Shown one piece after another: positions 17,312-26,547 of a DNA stretch of 47,789 bases; the first letter of the stretch is position 1, and every line of letters begins with the position of its first letter. Made by a program: the position numbers and the translations under genes. Source of the DNA: Pseudomonas sp. SST3 (GTDB lineage: Bacteria > Pseudomonadota > Gammaproteobacteria > Pseudomonadales > Pseudomonadaceae); contig NZ_QORI02000027.1 of assembly GCF_003325755.1 (NCBI RefSeq), positions 1 through 47,789 of the forward strand. The letters are read 5' to 3'. A model generated the notes under the pieces. The model was not told the origin of the DNA and made no database searches. It saw only the letters and a program-made list of their open reading frames with translations.

Positions 17312-18063
17312 GCCGCCTATCCGTCTGGCGGATTCGCTCATTACAGCTGACGACCCTGATTGCGTTTCTCGCGGGCTGGGAGTTGCTGGCGCATTCAGGG
17401 CTACTCTATGAGGGTGTCATCCCAAGTACAGGGAAGATCGTCTTGGCCCTTTGGGATGAGATAAACAGCCCAACCTTCTATGGTCATCTTGGGGTGACGC
17501 TGCTGGAAATCAGTGTCGGTTTCATTATTGCGACCTTTGCCGGCGTTGTCTGCGGTGTCGCACTCGGCAGCCGGTGCGTTGTCGCTCAGGTGGCCGACCC
17601 CTACTTATCCTCGCTGGCAACCGCGCCCAAGATTATATTTTTACCCATCGTTATGCTGATGTTCGGCATCGGGCCGGAATCGAAAATGGCGATCGGGGCG
17701 CTCTCTGGATTCTTTCCCATTGCGCTCAGCACCATGGCTGGCACCCTCACCGTGCGCCCAGTATTGGTGAATGTCGGGCGAGCCTTCAACCTGAGCCCCA
17801 GGCAGATGCTCACCAAGATTTACATGCCCTCGCTAGTGGGGCCGATCATTCGAGGAATGCGGCTGGGCCTGGGGGTGACGGTTATCGGAGTGCTGCTGGG
17901 TGAAATCAAGCTAGCAAACATCGGCCTTGGCTTCCTAGCTATCGAGTATTACAATAACTTTCTCATTGAACAGATGTATGCGATCTTAATTGTTATATTC
18001 CTCTTGGCCATTCTATTCAACAGGGCCATGACAGCCATTAGCAACCGCTATGACCGGAATTGA
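17293..18063 (+). CDS. ABC transporter permease 2 (SsuC/TauC family)
   Basis: The 256-residue membrane protein has the classic segments of SsuC/TauC permeases: AGWELLAHSGLL, the EAA-loop region GRAFNLSPRQMLTKIYMPSL, then GPIIRGMRLGLGVTVIGVLL. It starts inside the end of permease 1, so the two are translationally coupled. Its sequence is clearly different from permease 1. It is the last gene of the operon. Confidence 0.9.
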   Translation: MPKTALSRLSVWRIRSLQLTTLIAFLAGWELLAHSGLLYEGVIPSTGKIVLALWDEINSPTFYGHLGVTLLEISVGFIIATFAGVVCGVALGSRCVVAQVADPYLSSLATAPKIIFLPIVMLMFGIGPESKMAIGALSGFFPIALSTMAGTLTVRPVLVNVGRAFNLSPRQMLTKIYMPSLVGPIIRGMRLGLGVTVIGVLLGEIKLANIGLGFLAIEYYNNFLIEQMYAILIVIFLLAILFNRAMTAISNRYDRN

Positions 18064-18389
18064 GCTGAGCTTCTACGGAAAAAACTGAACGAGCAAAAGC
18101 ATCATTCAATCTACTATGCCGGACAGGGCGCTCGCCTCAGCCTGCCGGCAAGCCCGGCCTCGCTTGGATGCGCACGGAGACATTCGGTGGGACGAACGCG
18201 GCTAACTGAGCGGTCACATGGATGCTGCGTCCATGCGCCAGAACTTGGAGCGGCGCATTTAGCAGCAGCCCCCTCCCGTCACCTCATATATGTCAGAGCT
18301 GTGGCTCGGCTGCACGGTGTAACCGCCGCGGTTTTTTTGGCCGTACTCCTTGTCTACCCTTGTTCTGCTTTTCCTGTTAGGACCAGCTT
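18064..18389. other. Intergenic region before the MFS transporter gene
   Basis: No gene, RNA or clear terminator is recognised here. A GC-rich stretch around 18117-18170 (GCCGGACAGGGCG, CTGCCGGCAAGCCCGGC) could form weak hairpins. The transporter start at 18390 is preceded by TTAGGACC. Confidence 0.4.
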
Positions 18390-19772
18390 TTGCAATTCAT
18401 TGAAAGAATAAGCACAGATGGGCTCCCCCTGCCCCGTCGGCAATGGGCGACCTTCACTATCTCTTTAGCCGTGGCCATCGCGGTTCTGGAAAGCACGACT
18501 GTCAGCGTCGCGCTTCCCACCATAGCCCGTGAATTGGGGGCCACTGCGGCGAGTTCGGTTTGGATAGTGAATGCCTACCAGCTGGCAGTAATGGTGGCGC
18601 TACTTCCGCTCGCATCATTGGGCGATATCATCGGCTATCGCCGGGTCTTTTGTTTGGGGCTGCTGGTATTCACTTCGGCCTCGCTTGCTTGCGCAGCAGC
18701 CGACTCACTGCCTGTACTGATTGGCGCCCGCGTCGTGCAAGGGCTCGGCGCCGCCGGCATCATGAGTGTCATTGGAGCACTGGTCCGTTTCACTCAGCCA
18801 CGCCATCGGCTTGGCCGAGGGATTGCCGCGAATGCATTGGTCTCAGGCGGCTCTGCCGCGCTGGGACCCACTGTTGCCGGCGCTATTCTGCTAATAGCGG
18901 ATTGGCCTTGGTTATTCGCGTTTAACGTGCCATTGGGCCTTGCTGCGCTAGTAATCGGCATTAAGACGCTCCCCCATACGCCTCGCTCCGCCCACCGCTT
19001 CGATGTTGTCAGCGCGCTACTGACTGCCTTTACCTTTGGCCTGCTCATTACTGGTCTGGACGGCTTGGGGCACGGCGGGGACTTGCGACTGATCCTCTTG
19101 GAACTCGCATTTTCCGGACTGTTTGGCTATCTCCTCGTACGCCGGCAATTGTCAGTACCCGCGCCCCTATTGCCAGTGGACCTTCTGCGGATCCCGGTAT
19201 TTGCGCTCTCAATTTCCACGTCGGTGTGTGCCTTTGCAGCTTCGATGCTGGTTTTCGTGTTTCTCCCGTTTCATCTGCAGAATGTCCTGCAAAAGACGCC
19301 GGTCGAAACCGGTTTTCTCATGACCTCATGGCCGCTCATGCTGATGATCGCAGCGCCGGTGGTTGGACGGTTGGCCGACCGCCATCCTGCGGGCCTGCTT
19401 GGCAGCACGGGCTTGCTGATTCTGACTCTCGGGCTAGGCCTGCTGGCAATCCTTCCCCCCGATCCCACGAATATTGAAATTGTCTGGCGCATGGCAGTCT
19501 GCGGGCTGGGATTCGCGCTTTTTCAGTCTCCCAACAATCGCGCCATCATTAGCGCAGCGCCCGTGAACAGAACGGGTGGCGCCAGTGGCATGCTGGGGAC
19601 GGCGCGTCTGCTTGGGCAGACCCTGGGCGCGGTAACGGTCGCGCTGGTTTTTAACCTCAGTGCAGGCTATGAGAGCAGGGTGCCGCTAGCAATCGCGGCA
19701 TGCTTTGCCCTTGGCGCTGGCTGCATCAGCAGCTTGCGCCTGAGGACGGCTTCGGTTAATGAGCCCAAGTAA
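18390..19772 (+). CDS. MFS transporter, DHA2 (EmrB/QacA) type
   Basis: The 460-residue membrane protein has about 14 hydrophobic helices. The early VALPTIARELGATAASSVWI and WIVNAYQLAVMVALLPLASL, then GDIIGYRRVF (motif A) and GARVVQGLGAAGIMSVIGAL, are typical of the DHA2 drug:H+ antiporter family. A TTG start at 18390, behind AGGA, fits best; no ATG in this frame exists nearby. It probably exports a toxic compound or pathway intermediate, though some members import aromatic acids. It follows the TPP-enzyme operon but is 326 bases away, so co-transcription is uncertain. Confidence 0.82.
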   Translation: MQFIERISTDGLPLPRRQWATFTISLAVAIAVLESTTVSVALPTIARELGATAASSVWIVNAYQLAVMVALLPLASLGDIIGYRRVFCLGLLVFTSASLACAAADSLPVLIGARVVQGLGAAGIMSVIGALVRFTQPRHRLGRGIAANALVSGGSAALGPTVAGAILLIADWPWLFAFNVPLGLAALVIGIKTLPHTPRSAHRFDVVSALLTAFTFGLLITGLDGLGHGGDLRLILLELAFSGLFGYLLVRRQLSVPAPLLPVDLLRIPVFALSISTSVCAFAASMLVFVFLPFHLQNVLQKTPVETGFLMTSWPLMLMIAAPVVGRLADRHPAGLLGSTGLLILTLGLGLLAILPPDPTNIEIVWRMAVCGLGFALFQSPNNRAIISAAPVNRTGGASGMLGTARLLGQTLGAVTVALVFNLSAGYESRVPLAIAACFALGAGCISSLRLRTASVNEPK

Positions 19773-19806
19773 ATATCTGGTTGAGTGGCCGGTTACGGTT
19801 GTGGAT

Positions 19807-20053
19807 TCAACCGGTCGACGCAACAGCGTGGGTAAAAAACTCGGCGGGAGTCGAGGACCCCAGAGTCTTTCTGGGGCGCTCGTTCAACCGCCGAGCGACT
19901 TCATCCAGTTCGCCCTGCGAGTAGAGCGAAAGATCAGTTCCCTTCCGGAAGTACTGCTTTTTCCTCGATCCCAGGTCAAGGAGCGGTAGAGTTCCTGAGG
20001 CAGCTCCCGAGCGTTTTTAATCAGCGCATCGACCACTGTCTGGGTATCTTTTC
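19807..20053 (-). pseudogene. IS30-family transposase, C-terminal piece (internally deleted)
   Basis: The minus strand reads TQTVVDALIKNARELPQELY, RSLTWDRGK with a catalytic aspartate, then jumps to KQYFRKGTDLSLYSQGELDE and RLNERPRKTLGSSTPAEFF. About 40 residues normally lying between, including the DPHSPWQRG segment and the catalytic glutamate, are missing and the frame shifts there. It is therefore dead independently of the IS66 insertion. Confidence 0.85.
20046..20053. repeat. 8-bp target duplication ATCTTTTC of IS66 (left copy)
   Basis: This sequence directly precedes the left terminus GTAAGCG at 20054 and is repeated at 22104-22111. Confidence 0.95.
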
Positions 20054-20098
20054 GTAAGCGATCCATAAACCCCACCTCCCACCGGCGGGTTTTGCGTT

Positions 20099-21643
20099 TT
20101 ACAGTGACGTCGTTGATTGGCCGTTCCACGGCAGCAGCGCTTCGTAGTCTTCGGCGCTGGTGGCCCCCGGCAGGCGTTCGAGGATGTGCCGCAGATAGGC
20201 GTAGGGCTCCTGGCCGTTGGCCTTGGCGGTTTCGATCAGGCTGTAAATCTGCGCGCTCGCCGTGGCGCCTTTGGGTGTATCGCTGAACAGCCAATTCTTG
20301 CGGCCGATGACGAAGGGGCGGATCGCGCGCTCGGCGGCGTTGTTATCGATGGGCAGGTGGCCGGCTTCGATGTAGCGCTCCAGCCGGCTCCAGTTGCTGG
20401 CCAGGTAATTTATGGCTTTTCCCAGAGCGTTCTGCGTGGTTATCTGGGGCCGGGTTTTCTCAAGCCAGCTTTTCAGTTGGGCCAGGATCGGCTGGCTGTG
20501 CTGCTGACGACCCTCGTGGCGTTGTTCGGCGCTCGCCTCCTTGAGGTCGCGTTCGATACCATACAGCTTGTTGACCAGGCTCAGCGCCACATCGGCCCGC
20601 CCGGTCTTGCCCTTGGGCTGCACCTTTTGCGCTTCGACGAACTTGCGCCGCGCATGCGCCCAGCAGGCCAGACGTTCGACGCCCGCTTGTGCGGCCACGG
20701 CGTTGTAGCCGGCATAGTCGTCGGTCATCAAGTAGCCGCGATAGCCTGCGAGCAGGCGCAGCGGTACTTCCTGCGCACGGCTGGAGGAGTAGTCGAAGAG
20801 GATCACAGGTCTGTCCGGTGGGCCACCGGTTTGCACCCACATCCATGATTGACTGCTCGGATCACGGCCTGGCTCTTTCTGCACTTGCAGGCGGGTTTTG
20901 TCGCAGTGCAGCACTGGGTAGTCCAACAGCGTGTCACGCATCAGATTGAGCACGGGCTGCAGCTGTTCGCCGCACTGGATCATCCAGCGCGCCAGGGTCT
21001 GGCGGGAAACGTCGATGCCATGGCGGCTCAGCATCTTCTCGAAGCGGTACAGCGGGATACCGTCGGTGTACTTGGTTGTCAGCAGCATCGCCAGCACGCT
21101 GGGGCTGGCCAGGCTTTTCTCGATCAGTTGAGCCGGCTTGTCGGCAGTGACCGGCGACGTCTCGCACATTTTGCAGGCATAGGTTTTGCGGATGTGTCTG
21201 ATCACCCGGACCCGCATCGGGATGATCTCCAGCTGTTCGCTGGTCTCTTCGCCGATGGCCTGCTTACGGCAGCCGCATTCGCAGGTCAGTTCGTGCTCGG
21301 GAAGTTCATGAACGATCTCGACGCGCGGCAGTTCAGCTGGCAGCGACTTACGCTTGCCGCGGCGCTGGGTCGGCGCGACAACTTCTTCCTGGGCCTCATC
21401 AGCAAGCGCTTCAGGCACGGCTTCGGCCAGTTGCTCAGCCTCGTTGAACATCGCCAGCTGCGGCGAATCGGGATCGGTGGTCTGCTCGGATTTGCGGCCA
21501 AAGAGACGCTGGATCAAAAGCGCGTTTTGTTCGCGCAGTCGCTCGATTTGCCCGTCCTTCTTTGATACCTGCGCATTCGCCGACAACAAAAGCTGTTTCA
21601 GCAAAACGGGATCGTCGGGAAGGGTTTCGGGCATGGAAATCAT
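20099..21643 (-). CDS. tnpC: IS66 transposase TnpC (second lineage)
   Basis: The 514-residue protein starts [20 protein letters not shown]. It has the N-terminal coiled coil with [18 protein letters not shown], the zinc-ribbon [20 protein letters not shown], and the DDE core with [24 protein letters not shown] and [20 protein letters not shown] carrying the catalytic glutamate. It has full length and an open frame. It shares the architecture but little sequence with the TnpC at 2994. Confidence 0.95.
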   Translation of the reverse strand: MISMPETLPDDPVLLKQLLLSANAQVSKKDGQIERLREQNALLIQRLFGRKSEQTTDPDSPQLAMFNEAEQLAEAVPEALADEAQEEVVAPTQRRGKRKSLPAELPRVEIVHELPEHELTCECGCRKQAIGEETSEQLEIIPMRVRVIRHIRKTYACKMCETSPVTADKPAQLIEKSLASPSVLAMLLTTKYTDGIPLYRFEKMLSRHGIDVSRQTLARWMIQCGEQLQPVLNLMRDTLLDYPVLHCDKTRLQVQKEPGRDPSSQSWMWVQTGGPPDRPVILFDYSSSRAQEVPLRLLAGYRGYLMTDDYAGYNAVAAQAGVERLACWAHARRKFVEAQKVQPKGKTGRADVALSLVNKLYGIERDLKEASAEQRHEGRQQHSQPILAQLKSWLEKTRPQITTQNALGKAINYLASNWSRLERYIEAGHLPIDNNAAERAIRPFVIGRKNWLFSDTPKGATASAQIYSLIETAKANGQEPYAYLRHILERLPGATSAEDYEALLPWNGQSTTSL

Positions 21644-21661
21644 GCCGTGGATTATACCGGC

Positions 21662-22021
21662 TCAGGTCACGAAGCGCGGCGTCAAAACCTGATGCGGACG
21701 GTTGCGCCAGAGGTCAAAACCATCCAGGAGCCAGTTCAGCTCCTCAACCGTCAGCACTATCGCCTCGTCGTGATCATCCGGCGCAGTTTTGAATCGCTCG
21801 GCCTCCAGACGTTTGAGCCACAGACAGAAGCCGTTGCGCTCCCAGTACAAAATCTTAACCCGATTGCGCGCACGGTTGAGGAAGACGAACAGCACCGGAT
21901 CAAACACCGCCACTTTGATATCTAGCTCGACCAGGGCAGCCAGGCCGTCGATGGATTTTCGAAAGTCGACTGGCTTGGGGTAGAGGTAGACTTTTTCGAC
22001 TTTCGCGTCGGGGCGCATCAT
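21662..22021 (-). CDS. tnpB: IS66 accessory protein TnpB (second lineage)
   Basis: The 119-residue protein starts MMRPDAKVEKVYLYPKPVDF with the conserved VDFRKSIDGL, FVFLNRARNRVKILYWERNG and FCLWLKRLEAERF segments of IS66 Orf2. An ATG 15 bases further up is possible, but it leaves less room for a ribosome site. It ends 18 bases before tnpC. Confidence 0.9.
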   Translation of the reverse strand: MMRPDAKVEKVYLYPKPVDFRKSIDGLAALVELDIKVAVFDPVLFVFLNRARNRVKILYWERNGFCLWLKRLEAERFKTAPDDHDEAIVLTVEELNWLLDGFDLWRNRPHQVLTPRFVT

Positions 22022-22103
22022 GGCAGCTCGCTCCATTGAAAACGGGAGTCCAGCTTCGGATGGTGGTTACTTCATGTGAAGGTGGGGTTTATGGAGCGCT
22101 TAC

Positions 22104-22111
22104 ATCTTTTC
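22104..22111. repeat. 8-bp target duplication ATCTTTTC of IS66 (right copy)
   Basis: This is the partner of 20046-20053, directly after the right terminus CGCTTAC. Confidence 0.95.
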
Positions 22112-22560
22112 CAGCCACCTTTACCAGCATCACATAGCGGCTGTGGCGCTCTACCAGCGTGGCAATCTGACTGTTTTTGCTGCCACACAACAGGTACCTT
22201 CCCAATGCCCCCTCGACCATGGCCGGCCGTTCGCTGATGGAACGCGTATCGCTGATGCGGCGGTGATTCGCGGCTTTCTCGGTGTGATGGCGCGAGCGGC
22301 GCATGGCACGGCTGCGGCGCAAATGCTCCAGTAATTCCTTCTACAATGCGCCACGGGCTTGAATGAAGAGGCTGCGATAAATGGTCTCGTATGACGCCTG
22401 TTTGGCCGAGTCCGGGTATGTGCGCTTCAACCATCCAGCGATCTGCTCGGGCGACCACTGGATCTGAAGCTTCCCCGCAATAAGCTGCGCCAACTCCGGG
22501 AACTGGGCAAGCTTGCGACGCTTGGGGCGACGGGCCCTTTCCCATGCTGCCTGTTCCTAA
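22104..22560 (-). pseudogene. IS30-family transposase, middle piece (frameshifted)
   Basis: On the minus strand one reads GKLQIQWSPEQIAGWLKRTY, SYETIYRSLFIQARGAL, then LLEHLRRSRAMRRSRHHTEK, SKNSQIATLVERHSRYVMLV and KVAGKD, in more than one frame. The N-terminal helix-turn-helix is missing. This is the upstream continuation of 19807-20053. Confidence 0.8.
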
Positions 22561-22571
22561 GCGAACGGGCA

Positions 22572-22737
22572 TTACACCTTGCCGGGGGATACCCAGTTGT
22601 GCGGCAGCAGCTCGGCCAGGGTGCTGGCCTTCTGCGTCGGCAGGCGCGTCAGCACATCCTTCAAATAGGCATACGGGTCATGCCCATTCATCCGTGCCGA
22701 CTGGATCAGGCTCATGATCGCCGCCGCCCGCGGCGTT
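22572..22737 (-). pseudogene. tnpC: IS66 TnpC fragment (C-terminus only)
   Basis: About 50 codons read AIMSLIQSARMNGHDPYAYL, then KDVLTRLPTQ and end LLPHNW-SPGKV with TAA. They closely match the C-terminus of the TnpC at 4390-4544 but are not identical, so this is a third IS66 copy of that lineage. Both sides are cut by other IS remnants. Confidence 0.8.
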
Positions 22738-22739
22738 TT

Positions 22740-24340
22740 TCAAGGTCGTTGTCGCGTCGACCGTATTCTTATGCGGCCTGTTGCAGGTGCGGTTGCTCCC
22801 GTTCTGGATTGAGCGTGACCGCCCCGATAGGCGTCCAGTTTCTTGTGTTGCCTGACCAGCGCCACGGCATGCGGGTTTTGGCTCGCTGATACAGCGCATG
22901 ACGGCTCGCCAGTACTTGGTGATCCAGGCCGCGATGACGCTCTGTCGGTGTTACGAAGCGGATGCGGCTGTGCCGATGTTCATGGTTGTACCAATGAATG
23001 AATTTCTGACCCAGACCCGTGCAGCCTCCAGGTCGGCAAAGCCGTTCTGCGGCCACTGCGGGCAGTATTTCAGTGTTCTGAACAGCGATTCCGAGTACGG
23101 GTTGTCGTCGCTGACCCTCGGCCGGCTGTGCGACGGAGTAACGCCCAGGTCATACATCTTTTGCAGCATGGTGACCGATCTCATCGGCGCGCCATTGTCT
23201 GAGTGCAGCACAGGGTAGCCAGCAGTGCTCGCTGAGTACGCTGCGTTGCAGCAGGCCGGCGGCCAGCTCGCCGCTTTCCTGTTGGTAGACCTCCCAGCCC
23301 ACGGCCTTGCGGCTGTAGATGTCCTCGATCAGGTACAGGTAGTAATACTGTCCACGCACCGGCGAGGGCAGGTAAGTGATGTCCCATGACCACAGCTGAT
23401 TGGGACCTGTCGCCACATGGCTGGTCGGCGCGGCAGGCTTGTGCGGCGGCAGGCTGCTACCCCGACGATTCTGCTGGTCGGCGGCATGCAGCACGCGATA
23501 GAAGGTCGCTTCCGAGGCCAGATACTGGCCCTAATCCGCCAACCGCGGCACGATCTGACTCGGCGGCAGGTGGGCGTGCTCCTCCTGGCTGTTGCACACG
23601 GCCAGGATGGCTTCACGCTCGTCCTGACTCAGCGCATTGGCCGGCGTGGGGCGTACCGTGGTGGTTCGCGCATCGGCGTGCATGACGTCCTCTTCTGTCC
23701 AGCGTTCAATCGTGCGCAGTGATACACCCATTTCCTCGCAGGCCACGCCTTTGCCGGCACCCGCTTTAACTGCCTCACCCAGCCACTCAACGAATTGCTG
23801 CCGTTCTGGCAACGAGGTCAATTGCCCTCGCTGTCGTCTCCCCAGTAGGCATTGAGCTTTTTTCGCAGCACCAGTATGGCCGCCGTTTCAGCCAGGGCCT
23901 TGTCCTTGCGCCGCAGTTCACGCTCCAGCTCGCGGATACGTTTCTTGTCGGACTTGGCCTGTTCCCGTTCTGTCTGTCGTTGCGCCTTGGCCGGTTGCTG
24001 GCCGCTGATACAGGCCTGACGCCAGGCGCTGACCTGCTCGGGATATAAACCCTTACGGCGGCAGTACTCGCTCAACTCAATTTCCGATAGCGCAGCGGTT
24101 TCCAGCACCATGGCGAACTTGGCTTCGGCCGGCCAGTTATCGGGCAGCTTATTGTTTCCTGGCACGGGGGCTCCTTCTGCCTTGGCCTGTTTGCGCCAAG
24201 CATACAGGCTCATTTCGGAGATCCTCTCCCTGCCGCGCCAGCTCGGCTACGGACATGTTCGTCGGGGGAAGCAATTTCTTCAGCAGGGCAGCTTTTCGCT
24301 CAGCAGAATAACGCAGCATTACACAGCTCTTTTCCGCCCC
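22740..24340 (-). mobile_element. IS3-family insertion sequence remnant
   Basis: This is a left-reading IS3-type element of about 1.6 kb with OrfA-like and OrfB-like parts, all on the minus strand. Frames are broken in several places and I could not define clean inverted repeats. It abuts the IS66 fragment at about 22740. Between its end and the nadC stop at 24591 (about 250 bases) nothing recognisable is seen. Confidence 0.7.
22769..24319 (-). pseudogene. IS3-family transposase, multiple frameshifts and a stop
   Basis: The OrfA region reads MLRYSAERKAALLKKLLPP, then (after a frame change near 24210) MSLYAWRKQAKAEG and the Lys/Glu-rich coiled coil to AYWGDDSEGN. The OrfB region starts MTSLPERQQFVEWLGEAVKA and is stopped at 23534. 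It continues with SEATFYRVLHAADQQNRRGS, LWSWDITYLPSPVRGQYYYL (first catalytic Asp), LHSDNGAPMRSVTM (second Asp) and NPYSESLFRTLKY (Glu) in shifted frames. All catalytic residues can still be recognised, so the decay is recent, but the gene is not translatable. Confidence 0.78.
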
Positions 24341-24590
24341 CGGGGTTCGGTTTGGGTGAATCCGGTCACGCGACAACTAGCCTGACACCGGGGGATAGTG
24401 GGCGCAAAGGTATCCATAGCAACACTTAACTCAGGGCCATTCGTACCATGACGACAATAAGCGCATAGGTACTGACCTCGCTTGAGTTGAACTTTACATA
24501 CAGCCCTGTGGGCAAACAACTGACCTCTGTCTGGCGACCGCCGACTGGCATGAACAAAAGAGCTTCGCCATGGCGGCACCAAGCACAAGG

Positions 24591-25430
24591 CTACTGACTG
24601 AAGCGCATGGAGAAGTCGACGGCTTTCAGATCTTTGGTCAACGAGCCCACTGAAATGAAATCCACGCCCACCATTGCGTAGTCGGCCAGATTGCCCGCGT
24701 TCACCCCACCCGAAACCTCCAGTAGCAGCGCCCCTTGGTTGATCGTCAGGGCTTCACGGACCATCGCCGGTGTGAAGTTATCCAACAGCGCCATATCAGC
24801 TCCCGCCTGAATGGCCTCACGCAGCTCATCCATCGTCTCTACCTCGACCTCCAGCTTGGCGTAGCTCGATTGGCGCCGTGCGGTTTCGATCGTCTTGGTC
24901 AAGGAGCCGCACGCTTGGATGTGGTTTTCCTTTACGAGAAAGCATTCGGCGAGCGTGATCCGATGATTCACGCAGCCACCACAGGCGGTGGCATATTTCT
25001 GTGCAGCTCGTAAGCCCGGTAGCGTCTTGCGCGTGTCAAGCAATCTTACGCCGGTCCCAAGGGCGTCCAGTACGTCTACGTAACGCCTCGCCGCCGTCGC
25101 AACGCCCGACAACATCTGAATGAAATTAAGCGCAGTGCGTTCGCCTTGCAACAAAGCGGAGGCGGGCCCTGAAAAACGACAAAAAACCTGTTCAGACTGC
25201 AAGAAGTCGCCGTCCTTAACCTCCCAATCTATGGAGATTGAAGGATCTAGTTGCTGAAAGACTTCCTCAAACCAGTCCCGACCACAGAAGATCGCCTGCT
25301 CTCTACAGATTAGGTGCCCGCTTGCCATATGCCCGTCCGGGATCAGGCCCGCCGTGATGTCGCCTGCCGCGATATCCTCATGTAAAGCGCGCCGCACGTC
25401 TTCACGCACGACCAGTTTTGATACACGCAT
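24591..25430 (-). CDS. nadC: NadC-like quinolinate phosphoribosyltransferase, paralogue within a catabolic operon
   Basis: The 279-residue protein starts MRVSKLVVREDVRRALHEDI. It has the NadC pattern: EDIAAGDITAGLIPDG, ERTALNFIQMLSGVAT, RLLDTRKTLPGLRAAQKYA, GGCVNHRITLAECFLVKENH and the late VSGGVNAGNLADYAMVGVDF. These include the basic residues that hold quinolinate and PRPP. The enzyme converts quinolinate to nicotinate mononucleotide. Here it is the last gene of an aromatic-degradation operon, not in a nad locus. In Burkholderia cepacia DBO1 the phthalate-induced copy OphE offsets inhibition of this enzyme by phthalate, a quinolinate analogue. The same role is the best hypothesis. Confidence 0.92.
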   Translation of the reverse strand: MRVSKLVVREDVRRALHEDIAAGDITAGLIPDGHMASGHLICREQAIFCGRDWFEEVFQQLDPSISIDWEVKDGDFLQSEQVFCRFSGPASALLQGERTALNFIQMLSGVATAARRYVDVLDALGTGVRLLDTRKTLPGLRAAQKYATACGGCVNHRITLAECFLVKENHIQACGSLTKTIETARRQSSYAKLEVEVETMDELREAIQAGADMALLDNFTPAMVREALTINQGALLLEVSGGVNAGNLADYAMVGVDFISVGSLTKDLKAVDFSMRFSQ

Positions 25431-25480
25431 GGTTATAGCCTCGTGTTATTTCAATGAGCGGATCACGCGACTGTACGCGA

Positions 25481-26491
25481 TCAGTAGAATGGGTCGTAGT
25501 GGATCTGGCTTGGCGGCACCTGACAGGCCTGCAGCATCCTCGCGGTCGCCTGGACCATCGGAGGCGGGCCAGCCAGGTAACATTCAAACTCGGGTAGCCG
25601 TTCACCTAAACGCGCTTCCACGATGTCGTGAATAAAGCCGACGGCGCCATCCCATCCAGGGGACACTTCGGGCACAGAAATAGCGGGACAATGGTTCAGG
25701 CGTTCGGCAAAGTCCGGCAGCGCCTGAAGCTCGGTGACGCCACAAAGGTCCTCCGGAGTCCGCCCGCCAAAGAAGAAATGGACCTTTCGGTCGACCATCG
25801 CCGGACTGGTGGCGACACCTCGCGCGATTGATAACATCGGCGATATCCCCGAACCGCCCGCGATACACAGCACATCGCGAGGCACCTCGTTTCTGAGGAA
25901 AGCTAGCCCATACGGCCCATCGATCCAGGCGCGTTCACCGGGATGCAGACGTGCAAAAATGCCCTCCGAGACCTGTCCACCCGGCTTGCGGCGAATCCAA
26001 AAATCCCAAGTACCATCCTCATTCGGCAGGTTGCTCATCGAATAAGCCCGCGGTCCCAGCCCATCCTCGAGGCTTAGCATTGCGTATTGGCCGGGAAGGA
26101 ATCGGGCCGGTCCCGGCGCTTTGAAGCGGAACTCGGTTATATCGGCAGTAATCTCACGACGCGCCTGCAGAGTTGCGGAGAAGCGACCCGGCACCGGTCC
26201 TGGTAGGTACCGTGGGTCGGTACGCATCTTTACCACCAGATCGGTCTTGGCCCGGCATTGGCAGGCGAGTTTACGTCCCTTTTTTATATCACGCTCTGTA
26301 AGAGCCGGCGCCTGCGGCCAAAGCTCCTCGACCTCCCCTTCCAGGAGTTCGAACTTACAACTGCCGCAACCGCCCGAATTGCATTCGTATGCCAGGCCGA
26401 GCCCTGCATTAAGGCCGGCTCGAAGAATGCAGTCGTGCTGATCAGTCTGCTTGAATTTTTCGCCGGTGTTATCAATAGAGATGTTAGGCAT
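25481..26491 (-). CDS. Ring-hydroxylating dioxygenase reductase (2Fe-2S, FAD, NAD)
   Basis: The 336-residue protein starts at MPNISIDNTG (26491), chosen because AAGGAG lies just upstream. Residues 1-90 form a plant-type ferredoxin with cluster cysteines C37, C42, C45 (CNSGGCGSC) and C77. Then comes the FAD domain (RAYSMSN) and the NAD domain (IAGGSGISPML, LAGPPPMV). The order ferredoxin-FAD-NAD matches reductases such as NagAa or PhKF-type proteins. It passes electrons from NADH to the Rieske ferredoxin at 27553 and then to the oxygenase at 35456-37324. Confidence 0.92.
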   Translation of the reverse strand: MPNISIDNTGEKFKQTDQHDCILRAGLNAGLGLAYECNSGGCGSCKFELLEGEVEELWPQAPALTERDIKKGRKLACQCRAKTDLVVKMRTDPRYLPGPVPGRFSATLQARREITADITEFRFKAPGPARFLPGQYAMLSLEDGLGPRAYSMSNLPNEDGTWDFWIRRKPGGQVSEGIFARLHPGERAWIDGPYGLAFLRNEVPRDVLCIAGGSGISPMLSIARGVATSPAMVDRKVHFFFGGRTPEDLCGVTELQALPDFAERLNHCPAISVPEVSPGWDGAVGFIHDIVEARLGERLPEFECYLAGPPPMVQATARMLQACQVPPSQIHYDPFY

Positions 26492-26547
26492 CGCTACTCC
26501 TTGGGCCACACGTCAGCTGGGCCGTGCTCGTTATTGCTATTCGGTAA

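Larger units (their letters stand above)
20054..22103 (-). mobile_element. IS66-family insertion sequence (2050 bp, tnpB and tnpC only)
   Basis: The ends GTAAGCGATCCATAAACCCC and, as its reverse complement, GTAAGCGCTCCATAAACCCC match over 19 of 20 bases, with perfect 8-bp duplications outside. It holds tnpB and tnpC on the minus strand but no tnpA. It differs strongly from the IS66 at 2183-4575. Elements lacking tnpA are known in the family, so it need not be defective. It inserted into an IS30 transposase gene. Confidence 0.93.
19804..22560 (-). mobile_element. IS30-family remnant interrupted by IS66
   Basis: The left border is an inverted repeat GATTCAACCGGTCGACGCAA (19804-), nearly the same as the ends of the IS30 at the contig junction. 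The transposase gene on the minus strand is in two pieces, 22104-22560 and 19807-20053. They join in frame at VKVAGKD/TQTVVDALIKNA when the IS66 and one 8-bp duplication are removed. The 5' end of the element is gone: it meets an IS66 fragment at about 22560. Confidence 0.85.

Noticed and set aside
20117..21565. Two long plus-strand open frames opposite the IS66 tnpC
   Set aside because: Antisense shadows of a clear transposase gene.
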